This document shows, in pieces, positions 56,900-64,000 of a stretch of 64,000 nucleotides of DNA. The DNA is taken from contig NZ_CP100128.1 of the NCBI RefSeq assembly GCF_024207115.1, positions 2,108,001-2,172,000 of the forward strand, written 5' to 3'. The notes below the pieces were generated by a model, which was given only the letters and a program-made list of their open reading frames with translations, was not told the DNA's origin and made no database searches. The position numbers and the translations under genes are program-made. The stretch's first letter is position 1, and every line of letters begins with the position of its first letter. This DNA comes from Chromobacterium sp. IIBBL 290-4 (GTDB taxonomy: Bacteria > Pseudomonadota > Gammaproteobacteria > Burkholderiales > Chromobacteriaceae).

Positions 56900-58540
56900 A
56901 TGAGCTGGCATACCCATGAGGTGAGCAATCAGTTCGACGAGTTAACCGATTACAAACTGATGGACAGCGACGTGGCGCTGGCAGAAGCGCTGGAGCATGC
57001 CGGCGCCGGCTGGGCAAAGCCCTGGCTGCGGGACTACGGCGAGACGCTGGGGCGGGCGGACAGCTTCGAGCGCGCCGAGCTGGCCAACCGCTTTGCGCCG
57101 CAATTGCAGGCCTTCGACCGGCGCGGCCGCCGGCAGGACAAGGTGGAGTTTCACCCGGCCTGGCATGAGTTGCTGGCGATGTATCGAGGGCAGGGGCTGG
57201 TGTCGTTGCCCTTCGATAATGAAAGATCAGGCCGCTGGACCGCCTTCATGGCCGGCTTTTATCTGCATGGCCAGGTGGAGGCGGGCAGCTTGTGTCCGGC
57301 CACCATGACCCAGGCGGCCATCCCCTTGCTGCGGCAGGAGCCGGCCTTGTGGGCGCAACTGGGCGGCAAACTGTTCAGCCGCGAATACGATGGCCGCGAT
57401 CTGCCATTGGAGCGAAAAGCCTCGGCCTGGATCGGCATGGGCATGACCGAAAAGCAGGGCGGCTCCGATGTGCGGGCCAATGCCACCCAAGCGACTCCCG
57501 TCGCCGCAGGCGGCCGTGGCAGCGAATATCTGCTGCGCGGCCACAAATGGTTTTTCTCGGCGCCGATGTGCGATGCCCACTTGGTGGTGGCCAAGACGCC
57601 AGATGGCGCGCCATCTTGTTTTTATGTGCCGCGCTGGCGGCCGGATGGCAGCCGCAACGCGGTGGCGATCCAGCGGCTGAAGGACAAAGTGGGCAACTGC
57701 AGCAATTCCAGCAGCGAGGTGGAATTCCACGACGCCTGGGGCGTGCTGATGGGCGAGCCGGGCCGCGGCATCCCCACCATCATCGAAATGGCCACCTATA
57801 CCCGCCTCAACTGCGTGATCGGCAGCGCGGCGATGCTGCGCCAGGGTCTGGCGCAATCCATCGCCTACACCCGCCAGCGCCAAGCGTTCGGCAAGCGGCT
57901 GGCCGAACAGCCGCTGATGCGCGCCGTCTTGGCCGACCTGGCTTTGGAGAGCGAAGCGGCGCTATGGCTGGCGGCGCGGCTGGCTCAGGCTTTTGAGCGC
58001 GGCGAGTCCGCCTGGAAGCGCATCGTCACGCCAGCGGCCAAATTCTGGGTATGCAAGCGGGCGGTGGAGATCACCGGCGAAACCATGGAAGTGTTCGGCG
58101 GCAATGGCTATGTCGACGCCGGAATCATGGCGCGCTTGTTCCGCGAAGCGCCGGTCAACTCCATCTGGGAAGGTTCCGGCAATGTGATGTGCCTGGACGT
58201 GGCGCGGGCCATCCTGCGCGAGCCGGAGGCTTGGCAATGCCTGCAGGAAGAACTGCGGGCCATGGCGGGAGACGACGGCGCGCTGCGCGCGGCATTGGAC
58301 GAGCTGCGCGATCTGGCGGCCTTGCCTGCGGCCGAGCTGGAAATCCAGGGCCGCCGGCTGGCTCAGCAGCTGGCGCTGACGGCGCAGGGCTGCTTGTTGA
58401 GCGCCCACGCGCCGCAGGCGGTGGCGGATGGCTTCATCGCCAGCCGCTTGGCCGATGGGCGCTGGGGAGGGGTGGTCGGCGCGCTGGATGCGCGCAAGCT
58501 GGATATCGATGCCTTGCTGAGGCGGGCTTTGCCGGTGTAG
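56900..58540 (+). CDS. aidB: AidB-like acyl-CoA dehydrogenase
   Basis: 546 residues from the ATG at 56900, eight bases after AGGAG. It follows E. coli AidB along its whole length: FHPAWHELL, QVEAGSLCPATMT, IGMGMTEKQGGSDV, GHKWFFSAP, LKDKVGN, PAAKFWVCKRAVE and PVNSIWEGSGN. AidB is an FAD protein induced by alkylation stress that binds DNA and is thought to protect it; it belongs to the Ada response in E. coli. No ada or alkB is nearby. Confidence 0.93.
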   Translation: MSWHTHEVSNQFDELTDYKLMDSDVALAEALEHAGAGWAKPWLRDYGETLGRADSFERAELANRFAPQLQAFDRRGRRQDKVEFHPAWHELLAMYRGQGLVSLPFDNERSGRWTAFMAGFYLHGQVEAGSLCPATMTQAAIPLLRQEPALWAQLGGKLFSREYDGRDLPLERKASAWIGMGMTEKQGGSDVRANATQATPVAAGGRGSEYLLRGHKWFFSAPMCDAHLVVAKTPDGAPSCFYVPRWRPDGSRNAVAIQRLKDKVGNCSNSSSEVEFHDAWGVLMGEPGRGIPTIIEMATYTRLNCVIGSAAMLRQGLAQSIAYTRQRQAFGKRLAEQPLMRAVLADLALESEAALWLAARLAQAFERGESAWKRIVTPAAKFWVCKRAVEITGETMEVFGGNGYVDAGIMARLFREAPVNSIWEGSGNVMCLDVARAILREPEAWQCLQEELRAMAGDDGALRAALDELRDLAALPAAELEIQGRRLAQQLALTAQGCLLSAHAPQAVADGFIASRLADGRWGGVVGALDARKLDIDALLRRALPV

Positions 58541-58614
58541 CGTTGGATAAGCCGCGTGGGCAAGCCTAAGCTTTTGGCGCGCGCCGCGGCGCCATGATTG
58601 ATTGAGGAGAGCGC

Positions 58615-58659
58615 ATGATCAGCTGTTATGCCCGTTACGTGTTGGATGCCTCGAAACTG
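58615..58659 (+). pseudogene. 5' remnant of a NIPSNAP family gene
   Basis: After a good ribosome site (GAGGAG) an ATG starts MISCYARYVLDASKL, the usual opening of NIPSNAP-family proteins. After 15 codons the frame enters the IS5-family element and ends at a stop inside it. The remainder of the gene does not reappear right of the element, so more than a simple insertion took place. Confidence 0.65.
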
Positions 58660-59505
58660 AGAAGCTGTCTTGAAAATAAAATTAGGCGAGAATCAAGCCC
58701 CCAGAATGCAGTGTGACGCCCCTTGGCTGATCCAACCGACCTGGCCGAGCGACAATGGCATCTCATCGCTCGTCACTTTCAGCCGACCAACCGGCGCGGC
58801 CGGCCGTGCAAGCACGATAAGCAACTGATTGTTAATGCCATTCTTTATCTAAGCCAAAGCGGTTGCCAGTGGCGGATGTTGCCAACCAACTTTCCGCCTT
58901 GGCAAACGGTGTATGACCACTTCAGCCGATGGAACAAGCAAGGCATATGGGAGCGCGCTTTGGATGAGCTGACGCGCGCCCATCGCCGGCAGAGAAAAAA
59001 AGTCGATGCCCAGCTATGGCATCGTTGACTCGCAAAGTGTGAAAACCGTGCTGGCCAGCGAAGACGTGGGTATCGATGGCGGCAAGAAAACCAAGGGACG
59101 CAAGCGCCATATTGTCGTGGATAGCTTGGGGAATTTGCTCCACGTTCAGGTTCATGCGGCCAATGTGCACGATACCAAGGCCGCTCCCTCTATCTTGGCG
59201 CGAGCACTGGAAAAATGGTCGGGCCTGCGCGCCTTCTCGGCAGATGCGGGCTATCGCGGCACGACGGTGAATTTTGTACAGGAGGTATTGGGACGCGGAT
59301 GCCACATTTCGACCAAGATCAAGGATGGCTTTGCGGTGCTGCCGAAACGGTGGATTGTGGAACGTACGTTTGCTTGGCTGGGCAACTTCCGCCGACTATC
59401 GAAGGATGTCGAGATATTGACGGCGACGGCTGAGAACTTTGTGCGCGTCGCCATGCTAAAAATAACGCTTGCCAAACTGCGGTAGGCATTAACCAGACAG
59501 CTTCT
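58660..59505 (+). mobile_element. IS5 family insertion sequence
   Basis: 846 bp bounded by the 11-bp perfect inverted repeat AGAAGCTGTCT (58660-58670; complement at 59495-59505). It carries one transposase in two frames. Size and two-frame layout fit the IS427 subgroup of IS5. The flanks (ctg on the left, aag on the right) show no direct repeat, consistent with a later deletion on one side. Confidence 0.88.
58723..59485 (+). CDS. IS5 family transposase in two overlapping frames
   Basis: The first frame (58723-59028, TTG start) holds the N-terminal DUF4096-like domain (LAERQWHLIARHF, SGCQWRMLP). The second (59006-59485) holds the DDE catalytic domain with IVDSQSVKT, DAGYRG and the late WIVERTFAWLGNFRRL. 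Joining needs a +1 (or -2) frame change near the run of seven A at 58995-59001. IS427-type elements commonly use frameshifting, though -1 is the usual direction, so this copy may be either programmed or broken. Confidence 0.88.
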
Positions 59506-60034
59506 AAGTCTGTTGTCTATCACTACGATTCTGATGCTCCTGGGCTTGGTGTTCGGGTCACTGCATCAGGCGTCAAAAGCTACATCTTTCAAAGTTACAT
59601 CCACCATAAGCAGTTTCGGATGACAATCGGGGATGTCAGCGCTTGGCGTCTGAACGCTCCTGCACGAAGCACGGAGAACAGCGCACGCAAGGAAGCCCGC
59701 CGATCCCCTGAGATGCTGGCCGAAGCACAGCGGGTGGAAGTCATCCCAACCAAGCGCCCCACGGTGATGGAAACTCTCTATCTGGAACAGGGACGAAATC
59801 GAAGCGGTGTTCAGATACCTAACCCAGCAACAGGGCAGTCTGGCGCTCCGGGATCTCGGCATTCTGATGCTGATGTATAACACAGGCGCGCGCCCAGGAG
59901 ATTGTCGGCCTCCGGGTCGGCGATGTTGACCTGGGTAGTCCGCTGTGGGTGCGGCTGCACGGCAGGGGCGATAAATTGCGCAATTGTCCGATTTGGCAGG
60001 ACCTTGCTCAAGCAGCTTGTAACGGTTTGCCAGG
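59506..60034 (+). pseudogene. Broken tyrosine integrase
   Basis: Right of the IS the frame is open and reads VYHYDSDAPGLGVRVTASG, KSYIFQ and RMTIGDVSAW, the arm-binding N-terminus of P4-type integrases without its start. From 59792 it reads EIEAVFRYLTQQQG, LMLMYNTGARAQEIVGLRV and then VRLHGRGDKLRNCPIW, the catalytic-domain start of a tyrosine recombinase. One base is missing in the GC run near 59888, so the frame breaks. The catalytic His and Tyr are absent. This is the wreck of an island or phage integrase, perhaps fused from two. Confidence 0.75.
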
Positions 60035-60105
60035 TAGATCCATTACTTGTAGAAGTTCAGACTTGATCTGACAGCCTCCCGTTTTGATAGCGCCCGGTTG
60101 TCAGA

Positions 60106-60224
60106 TCAGTTCAGCTTGTCGACCTTTTCCCTCCATTCCGATTTACCCTCGATAAAGGTCTGCAGCGGCGTGCGGCCGCAGCACATCTTGCCCTGATGGT
60201 TGTAGTAGGCCAGCCAAGCACGGC
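60106..60224 (-). pseudogene. IS481 family transposase, C-terminal remnant
   Basis: On the minus strand about 38 residues read AWLAYYNHQGKMCCGRTP then LQTFIEGKSEWREKVDKLN and a stop. This is the usual end of IS481-family transposases (normally YYN--RTHQGK), with about four residues deleted. Nothing upstream of it matches, so only the 3' end is left. Confidence 0.7.
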
Positions 60225-60736
60225 TAGGCATGCCGACGAAACCTCGCACCAAAGCCATGGCTGGTACTTGTGGTTGTGGGCGCCGGTGACGGACTGGGGC
60301 GCGCTTTTTCAGATCAAGTCGTCGCGCAGGGCGTTGTGCTGCGGCGAAAAATTTCCTACGTTACCATGTATGACCATGGCATCATCTCGTGGGGCGGGTG
60401 TTTGCGGTTGCGTATGCATGCCAGCCGCAGGGGGCGTTCCCTCTTTGACTATCTCGGTTCTTCGATCGATGCTCATCTGAATCAAGTGATGGCTCACTCT
60501 CAGGTGTCCGCGTTACGAAATGCTGCCAGTAGCGGGTGAACAGTTACTGGCCCCGGCCGCGTAGGCGATCCTCGCCAAAGGCGGCCGAGAAGTGAGTCGC
60601 GAGGGAGGAGCGGGGGTAACTATCAGTCTTGCTAGGACAATGTGTTTGAAACCCGGTGTAACGTAAGGAGCCGCCGCAAAGCAAATCATCAGGCTTTGCT
60701 CGAGGTTTAACTAACAGTTTTTTCCGAGGGGTTAGT
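60225..60736. other. Junction region before the polyketide cluster
   Basis: About 510 bp with only short frames and no recognisable protein. Base composition is intermediate. The start of the biosynthetic transcript must lie here; a ribosome site (GAGGGG at 60727) precedes the next gene. I see no terminator or RNA gene. Confidence 0.5.
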
Positions 60737-61114
60737 TTGAATCTACTCGACACCACCTGCACAACGATGCCGTATTTTGAAATACCGCCGCGGCATTTGG
60801 CCAAGTTTAAGGAATTTTGCGAGTTTTTCATCCAAAAAACCGCCCGGGAACCCAAATGCCTTTACTACGGCTTCAGCTTCAATGGCACGCAGGCGCATTG
60901 CCGTGAATCTTATGCCGATGCCCAAGGTGTGCTGGACCACATAGAAAATATCGCTGAATTGAATCTGCGGGCTATGCATTTGGCGACAATCGTACGCTAC
61001 GAGGTTCATGGCCCGTTGGCCGAGCTTGAAAAGCTTCGTGAGCCGCTGGCCTTTTTGAAACCGGTCTTTTACACCGTCGAATACAGTTATCGGCAGGATC
61101 CGGCTCGACAGTAA
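60737..61114 (+). CDS. ABM-like (dimeric alpha-beta barrel) protein
   Basis: 125 residues from the TTG at 60737 with GAGGGG upstream; the ATG at 60767 is the alternative. MPYFEIPPRHLAKFKEFCEFF, the CLYYGFSFNG strand and the Glu/Tyr-rich middle, then VRYEVHGPLAELEKLREPL fit the antibiotic-biosynthesis-monooxygenase (ABM) or related barrel family. It is the first gene of the biosynthetic operon, 33 bp before the luciferase-like gene. It could be a cofactor-free oxygenase or a helper; the reaction is unknown. Confidence 0.7.
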   Translation: MNLLDTTCTTMPYFEIPPRHLAKFKEFCEFFIQKTAREPKCLYYGFSFNGTQAHCRESYADAQGVLDHIENIAELNLRAMHLATIVRYEVHGPLAELEKLREPLAFLKPVFYTVEYSYRQDPARQ

Positions 61115-61147
61115 CGACGCGGCGTCTCCCCACTATGAGGTCAAACT

Positions 61148-62254
61148 ATGACGGTCGAGCAATTACTGGGTGTGAACGCTCATCAGAAACCGAGCGAGGC
61201 ACATTCGCGCCGAATGGCATTTAGCCTGCTTTTTTTTTCTGACGTGCGTCAGGATATTGGTGCGGCTGAAAAATACCGTTTCACCCGTGATCTGACCTTG
61301 TTTGGCGACCGGGAAGGCTTCAGTGCGGTCTACTTTCCGGAAAGGCATTTCCACGAGTTCGGTGCCATCTACCCAAATTCGGCTGTCATGGCTGCTCACC
61401 TGATTCCGCAGACGACCTCCATCCGTTTCCGGACGGCCGGTATTAGCCTGCCGCTGCATCATCCCGCAGAAATCGTGGAGTGGTGGGCCATGAACGACGT
61501 GCTATCGGGTGGGCGCGTCGATCTGGGATTCGGTTCGGGTTGGAACAAACAAGACTTTATCTTCGCGCCCAACAACTTCGACAACCGCCGCTCCGTGATG
61601 CTTGAGCGACTCGAACAAGTCCGGCGCCTGTGGGCCGGGGAGAAGCTGACATTCATCGGCCCTGGGGGCACCCCGGTCGAAGTTGCGACTTATCCTCGCC
61701 CGCTGCAAAAGCATCTAAACATCTGGATCCTGGTCGCCAAGAGCGAAGAAGCGTTCATCGAAGCCGGCCGCGACGGTTACAACGTATTCACTATGTTGTA
61801 TGGAAATGACCTGGAGTCGCTGCGCCATAAGATTCACCTCTATCGCGAGGCGCGCCGCGAAGCCGGCCATGATCCGCATGCTGGGGTTGTGTCGTTGATG
61901 TTGCACACCTTGATCGGGGCGGATCGGGAGAGCGTGCGCTCCTTGGTCGAGGCACCGTTCACCGAGTACGTGCAAAGTTCGCTCGGCGCGCACCTGAAGG
62001 AACGTACCAATGCCGACGGTCGTGCGTTCGATGAGGGCGAACAACGGCAGATTCTGGAATACGCGGTCGAGCGCTACTACGAAACAGGCGCTTTATTCGG
62101 CTCCGTGAGCGACGGTCGGCGTGTGGTCGATCATGCCTTAGACGTGGGGGTGAACGAAATCGCTTGCCTGATGGATTTCGGTGTCGATTACGCCACCGTT
62201 TTGCAGTCACTTCCTTATCTGAAAAAACTTGTTTACTTCTATAAGCCGGAATAA
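61148..62254 (+). CDS. Luciferase-like FMN monooxygenase of natural-product type
   Basis: 368 residues with GAGG eight bases before the start. Luciferase-like TIM barrel: MAFSLLFFSDVR, GFSAVYFPERHFHEFG, then TAGISLPLHHPAEIVEWWA, GRVDLGFGSGWN and MLERLEQVRRLW. It matches the MupA-type subgroup that sits in polyketide and nonribosomal peptide clusters and uses FMNH2 and oxygen on enzyme-bound chains. It ends 5 bp before the polyketide synthase gene. The exact reaction, such as Baeyer-Villiger or hydroxylation, cannot be read. Confidence 0.88.
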   Translation: MTVEQLLGVNAHQKPSEAHSRRMAFSLLFFSDVRQDIGAAEKYRFTRDLTLFGDREGFSAVYFPERHFHEFGAIYPNSAVMAAHLIPQTTSIRFRTAGISLPLHHPAEIVEWWAMNDVLSGGRVDLGFGSGWNKQDFIFAPNNFDNRRSVMLERLEQVRRLWAGEKLTFIGPGGTPVEVATYPRPLQKHLNIWILVAKSEEAFIEAGRDGYNVFTMLYGNDLESLRHKIHLYREARREAGHDPHAGVVSLMLHTLIGADRESVRSLVEAPFTEYVQSSLGAHLKERTNADGRAFDEGEQRQILEYAVERYYETGALFGSVSDGRRVVDHALDVGVNEIACLMDFGVDYATVLQSLPYLKKLVYFYKPE

Positions 62255-62259
62255 ATGTC

Positions 62260-64000
62260 GTGGATACAGATCGCAAGAGAACACGCATAGACGCTAAACT
62301 GAAGGCCCTCGCCACTGCACAGGTGCCGCGCAAGGCGGAATCCGCGACGCCAGAGCCCATCGCCATTGTCGGCATCGCCGGATTTTTCCCGCAGTGTGCC
62401 TCCGTCGCCGAATTCTGGAACGCGATCGATCAGGATCGTTCGTTGTTGGAAGAAGTTCCCATCGACCGTTTCGATGTCGACGAGGTGTTCTGCCCGGGCG
62501 AGATCCGGGAAGGGAAGACACGTAGCAAGTGGGGCGGCTTTATTCCCAATATCCGGCAATTCGATGCGAGTTATTTCGGTATTCTGCCAGACGAAGCCGA
62601 ACGGATGGATCCGCGCCAGCGTCTTCTGCTGATGGCAGTTCGCCAGGCTCTGGTGGACGCAGGCTATCGTCCAGACGCCTTGCGAGGAACGAAAACCGGC
62701 GTGTTCGTTGGGGCGGAGCACAATGAATACGCGCAGTGCATGGCAGATGCGGACGTGGATGTCGGTACTGGATTACACCAGTCCGATAGCATGCTGGCCA
62801 ACGGACTGTCTTATTTCTTCGATTTGCGTGGACCGAGCGAATCGGTCAATGCGATGTGCGCTGGCGGCGCCGTCGCCTTGCATCGCGCTGTGGTCGCTAT
62901 GCGTGCGGGGGAAATTGACCAGGCCGTTGTAGGCGCAGCCAACCTAATCTTGAAGCCAGACATTGCGATTAAGCTGTCGCAAAGCGGGCAGATGAGTCCG
63001 ATTGGCACCGTCAAATCCTTCGGTGCTGATGCCGACGGCTTTTTGTGCGGCGAAGGCGTGTGCGCCATGTTGCTCAAGCCCTTGGGCCGGGCCCAAGCGG
63101 ACGGTGACGCTATTCATGCATTGATTCGCCATACCGCCGTTAATTACAACGGCCAAGGTAGCTCCTCGATCGCGGCACCCAGTGTCGCGGTCCATTCTCA
63201 GCTTATCCAAACCTGTTACCGTCAGGCTGGCGTGGATCCACGCGACGTCCGCTATATCGAGGCGCAGGGGATGGGAAATCCAGCCTCGGATATCGCCGAG
63301 TGGGATGCGTTCAATCATGCGTTGAAGACCTTGGCGGACGAAAAGGGGGCGAAGCTCCCCGAGGGCAATTGTTATGTAAGCACGCTCAAGCCCTTGTCCG
63401 GGCACTTGCATGCTGCATCCGCGCTAGCAGCCATCTGCAAAGTCGTTCGCAGCTTTCGTACCGGCATGATTCAAGGTGTGCTCGGTTTCGACACCATCAA
63501 TCCGCACCTTACGCTCGGTGGGATGCCCTGCCGCATCGCCGAGCAGAGTGATGCCTGGCCGAGTGGACGGGAACGTATCGCGGGCGTTCACTCCTTCGGG
63601 GCGGGTGGCAATAATGCGCACATCCTGATCGAGGCGTACCACGAGCCGGCCGAAGAGCAATCCGAGCAAACAGGGGACATGATTCTGCCGGTTTCGGCGC
63701 CCACGCCACAGCTGCTGGAACAAGCGGTTTTCGCGCTACGCGCCAAAGTGGCCGCCCATGCCGAGTACCCTCTTTGGCGTATCGCACTGACGCTTAGTCA
63801 TGGGCGCGAAACGTTTGCCTCCCGCGTCGTGTTTGTTGCCGCGAGCCGTGAAGAGTGGCTGAGCCAGAGTGAGGCTTTCCTCAAGGGAGAAGCATGCAGC
63901 GGTGTGTGGCTCCAAGACGCCACTACGGAAAACAATGATGTGCGGCTGTCCGAACAAGGTATGGCGTTGCGCTGGCTTGTCGGTGAGGAGGTGGCCTGGC
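62260..64000 (+). CDS. Polyketide synthase, ketosynthase first, partial
   Basis: The frame starts at GTG 62260 and stays open past the window end (580 residues seen). A complete ketosynthase runs from EPIAIVGIAGFFPQC to SFGAGGNNAHILIEAY (about residues 35-460). The nucleophile C200 (NAMCAGGAVALH) and H382 (PLSGHLHAAS) are kept, but the usual HGTGT motif reads AQGMGN, with Gln at 336 in place of the first catalytic His. Such ketosynthases are often non-elongating (KS0) in trans-AT systems. After it comes a linker of the post-KS type. Base composition is lower in GC than the backbone. Confidence 0.9.
   Translation, partial: MDTDRKRTRIDAKLKALATAQVPRKAESATPEPIAIVGIAGFFPQCASVAEFWNAIDQDRSLLEEVPIDRFDVDEVFCPGEIREGKTRSKWGGFIPNIRQFDASYFGILPDEAERMDPRQRLLLMAVRQALVDAGYRPDALRGTKTGVFVGAEHNEYAQCMADADVDVGTGLHQSDSMLANGLSYFFDLRGPSESVNAMCAGGAVALHRAVVAMRAGEIDQAVVGAANLILKPDIAIKLSQSGQMSPIGTVKSFGADADGFLCGEGVCAMLLKPLGRAQADGDAIHALIRHTAVNYNGQGSSSIAAPSVAVHSQLIQTCYRQAGVDPRDVRYIEAQGMGNPASDIAEWDAFNHALKTLADEKGAKLPEGNCYVSTLKPLSGHLHAASALAAICKVVRSFRTGMIQGVLGFDTINPHLTLGGMPCRIAEQSDAWPSGRERIAGVHSFGAGGNNAHILIEAYHEPAEEQSEQTGDMILPVSAPTPQLLEQAVFALRAKVAAHAEYPLWRIALTLSHGRETFASRVVFVAASREEWLSQSEAFLKGEACSGVWLQDATTENNDVRLSEQGMALRWLVGEEVAW

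Noticed and set aside
60225..60540. Small coding frames between the IS481 remnant and the polyketide genes
   Set aside because: Both plus-strand frames (60196-60480 and 60270-60539) overlap each other and lack any recognisable motif or ribosome site.

Overview
The window reads as a chromosomal segment of a GC-rich betaproteobacterium, most likely Chromobacterium or a close relative. This is inferred from gene content and codon style (DeoR regulator-glmS pair, AidB, AzlCD, M9 collagenase, RTX exporter, a VioB-type ferritin-like protein); no rRNA or tRNA gene is present to settle it. Most of the window is compact, high-GC backbone. Three stretches look different: 3.27-6.6 kb, 40.1-41.7 kb and everything after about 58.66 kb.

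Layout. 0-3.3 kb: a DUF6404 membrane protein, then a DeoR-type regulator overlapping glmS. 3.3-6.6 kb: a decayed island in the glmS attTn7 site, with a Tn7-like right end (three 20-bp TnsB-like repeats), tnsA, a truncated response-regulator-like gene, a DNA glycosylase tail and an IS256-family fragment. 6.7-10.5 kb: a three-gene operon of a VioB-type ferritin-like protein with a cysteine-rich tail, a DUF692/MNIO iron oxidase and its DUF2063 partner. This is the strongest candidate for an undescribed system. 10.6-29 kb: a type I secretion locus (TolC-like, HlyB-like and HlyD-like proteins), a small exported protein, and a 3934-residue RTX protein with lipase-like, LysM, RTX, subtilase, P-domain and cadherin-like modules plus 13 near-identical 45-bp repeats.

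29-39.8 kb: ordinary accessory metabolism and transport: S41 peptidase remnant, AraC-PAS regulator, M9 collagenase, LysR with a divergent epimerase-LysE pair, phosphotransferase, ATM1-type ABC exporter, DUF2239 protein and a solute-binding protein. 40.1-41.7 kb: an AT-rich sulfatase-fold membrane protein, probably acquired. 41.9-58.5 kb: patatin with 3-hydroxybutyrate dehydrogenase, LysR, adenylosuccinate synthetase, a divergent LysR/MFS-dkgB unit, AraC-azlC-azlD with a repeated putative operator, FKBP, AraC-GyrI, an isolated HypX, two tandem beta-trefoil lectin-like proteins and AidB.

58.6-64 kb: a NIPSNAP-family gene is cut after about 15 codons by an IS5-family element. Broken integrase and IS481 pieces follow, then the start of a polyketide cluster: an ABM-type protein, a luciferase-like monooxygenase, and a ketosynthase that keeps its Cys but has Gln in place of the first catalytic His and runs off the window. 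This looks like the left edge of an acquired biosynthetic island.
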